A program made the position numbers and the translations under genes. DNA of 64,000 nucleotides from Pseudoalteromonas luteoviolacea H33-S (lineage in GTDB: Bacteria; Pseudomonadota; Gammaproteobacteria; Enterobacterales; Alteromonadaceae), in assembly GCF_001625695.1 (NCBI RefSeq), contig NZ_AUXY01000078.1, forward strand, positions 1 through 64,000, written 5' to 3'. Shown here in pieces: positions 63,595 to 64,000 of this stretch; positions within the stretch are counted from its first letter, which is position 1; the number at the start of each line of letters is the position of its first letter. The notes under the pieces were generated by a model. It made no database searches, was not told the origin of the DNA, and was given only the letters and a program-made list of their open reading frames with translations.

Positions 63595-64000
63595 TTGGCA
63601 TATTCTAATCCCCGCTACTTAGCAACATGTTTGCTATCTATCACTTTACTTTTATTAGCTGCTTGTGGAGGGGGCTCAAATTCACAAGAAACTTTTGATC
63701 AAGAGATAGTAAGTCAGTTTACTCCAGGTCAAAGGTTACAACTAGAGCCTATAGACTCTCACTATACAGGTGTGTCTTACCCCTTAAAACTCTTTCTACC
63801 ACACAACCACGCTCCCAATAGAAAGTTTCCGGTAATTTATATTCTTGATGCCGAGTGGCGTTTTGAGACCGTGGCGGATAGTGTAGATAAAAATCAATTA
63901 GAAGTGATCCTTGTAGGCATTGAAAACTATGTAGATGATGATTATAAGCATAGAGAAATGTACTCGCAGTGGCCACTTGCCAAAGACTATTTTGACTTTT
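63595..64000 (+). CDS. Esterase-family lipoprotein, 5' part (runs off the window)
   Basis: Open frame from a TTG at 63595, with AAGG 8 nt before it and an in-frame stop just upstream, to the window end. The N-terminus is a lipoprotein signal (LATCLLSITLLLLAACGGGSN, lipobox LAAC). Then HYTGVSYPLKLFLP, FPVIYILDAEWRF and VILVGIENYVDD follow: the start of a 'putative esterase' (Esterase D / enterochelin-esterase-like) alpha/beta hydrolase, where PVIYxLD and the VGI strand are conserved. The catalytic Ser region is outside the window. The TTG start is unusual but no ATG is available in this frame. Confidence 0.72.
   Translation, partial: MAYSNPRYLATCLLSITLLLLAACGGGSNSQETFDQEIVSQFTPGQRLQLEPIDSHYTGVSYPLKLFLPHNHAPNRKFPVIYILDAEWRFETVADSVDKNQLEVILVGIENYVDDDYKHREMYSQWPLAKDYFDF

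Noticed and set aside
63749..63976. Minus-strand frame near the window end
   Set aside because: It is antisense to the esterase lipoprotein, whose signal peptide and conserved strands are clear on the plus strand.
1..64000. CRISPR array, tRNA or rRNA genes
   Set aside because: No regularly spaced repeats and no recognisable tRNA or rRNA sequence were seen on reading; a dedicated search was not possible.

Overview
The window looks like a chromosome segment of a marine gammaproteobacterium, most likely Pseudoalteromonas or a close relative. This rests on gene style, AT-rich intergenic DNA, the MetR/MesX/MesD methionine genes, the chitinase and a short MITE-like repeat; it is an impression, not a taxonomic assignment. 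No rRNA, tRNA or CRISPR array was seen.

Region 1 (1-44372) is a large nonribosomal peptide synthetase (NRPS) cluster, all on the plus strand. It opens with the 3' end of an NRPS gene that starts outside the window, followed by a hairpin terminator. Four collinear NRPS genes follow (2708-31059; modules 2+2+3+1), joined by 1-nt or 4-nt overlaps or a 1-nt gap. They use TubC-like N-terminal docking domains and acidic C-terminal tails, and the chain ends in a thioesterase. The most unusual part is a sulfotransferase domain built into the second of these proteins, directly behind a module whose specificity residues read as serine. Next come a MacB-like ABC exporter, a set for L-2,3-diaminopropionate (SbnA-like, SbnB-like and a short SbnI/ParB-like protein), and a 3,5-dihydroxyphenylglycine set (DpgA, DpgB, DpgC). 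The Dpg set is interleaved with a PaaK-like adenylating enzyme and a SufS-like PLP enzyme. A flavin monooxygenase is last, followed by a strong terminator. The inferred product is a peptide of at least nine residues containing diaminopropionate and dihydroxyphenylglycine, with a serine that is O-sulfated or activated by sulfation. I do not recognise it as a known compound.

Region 2 (44400-46610) marks the cluster border: a decayed IS3-type transposase, an AT-rich gap and a beta-lactamase-fold lipoprotein. Region 3 (46642-51987) is a methionine island: a flavodoxin/ferredoxin-reductase-like protein divergent from metR, then mesX (DUF1852) and mesD (core methionine synthase), then a TauE/SafE permease.

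Region 4 (52292-64000) holds mostly secreted or surface proteins separated by long AT-rich gaps: a DUF642-like/propeller protein, a CxxCH lipoprotein, a GH18 chitinase with a chitin-binding tail, several unknown secreted proteins, a GNAT acetyltransferase and the start of an esterase lipoprotein running off the end. By eye the NRPS region is clearly richer in G+C than regions 2-4, but I did not compute this.
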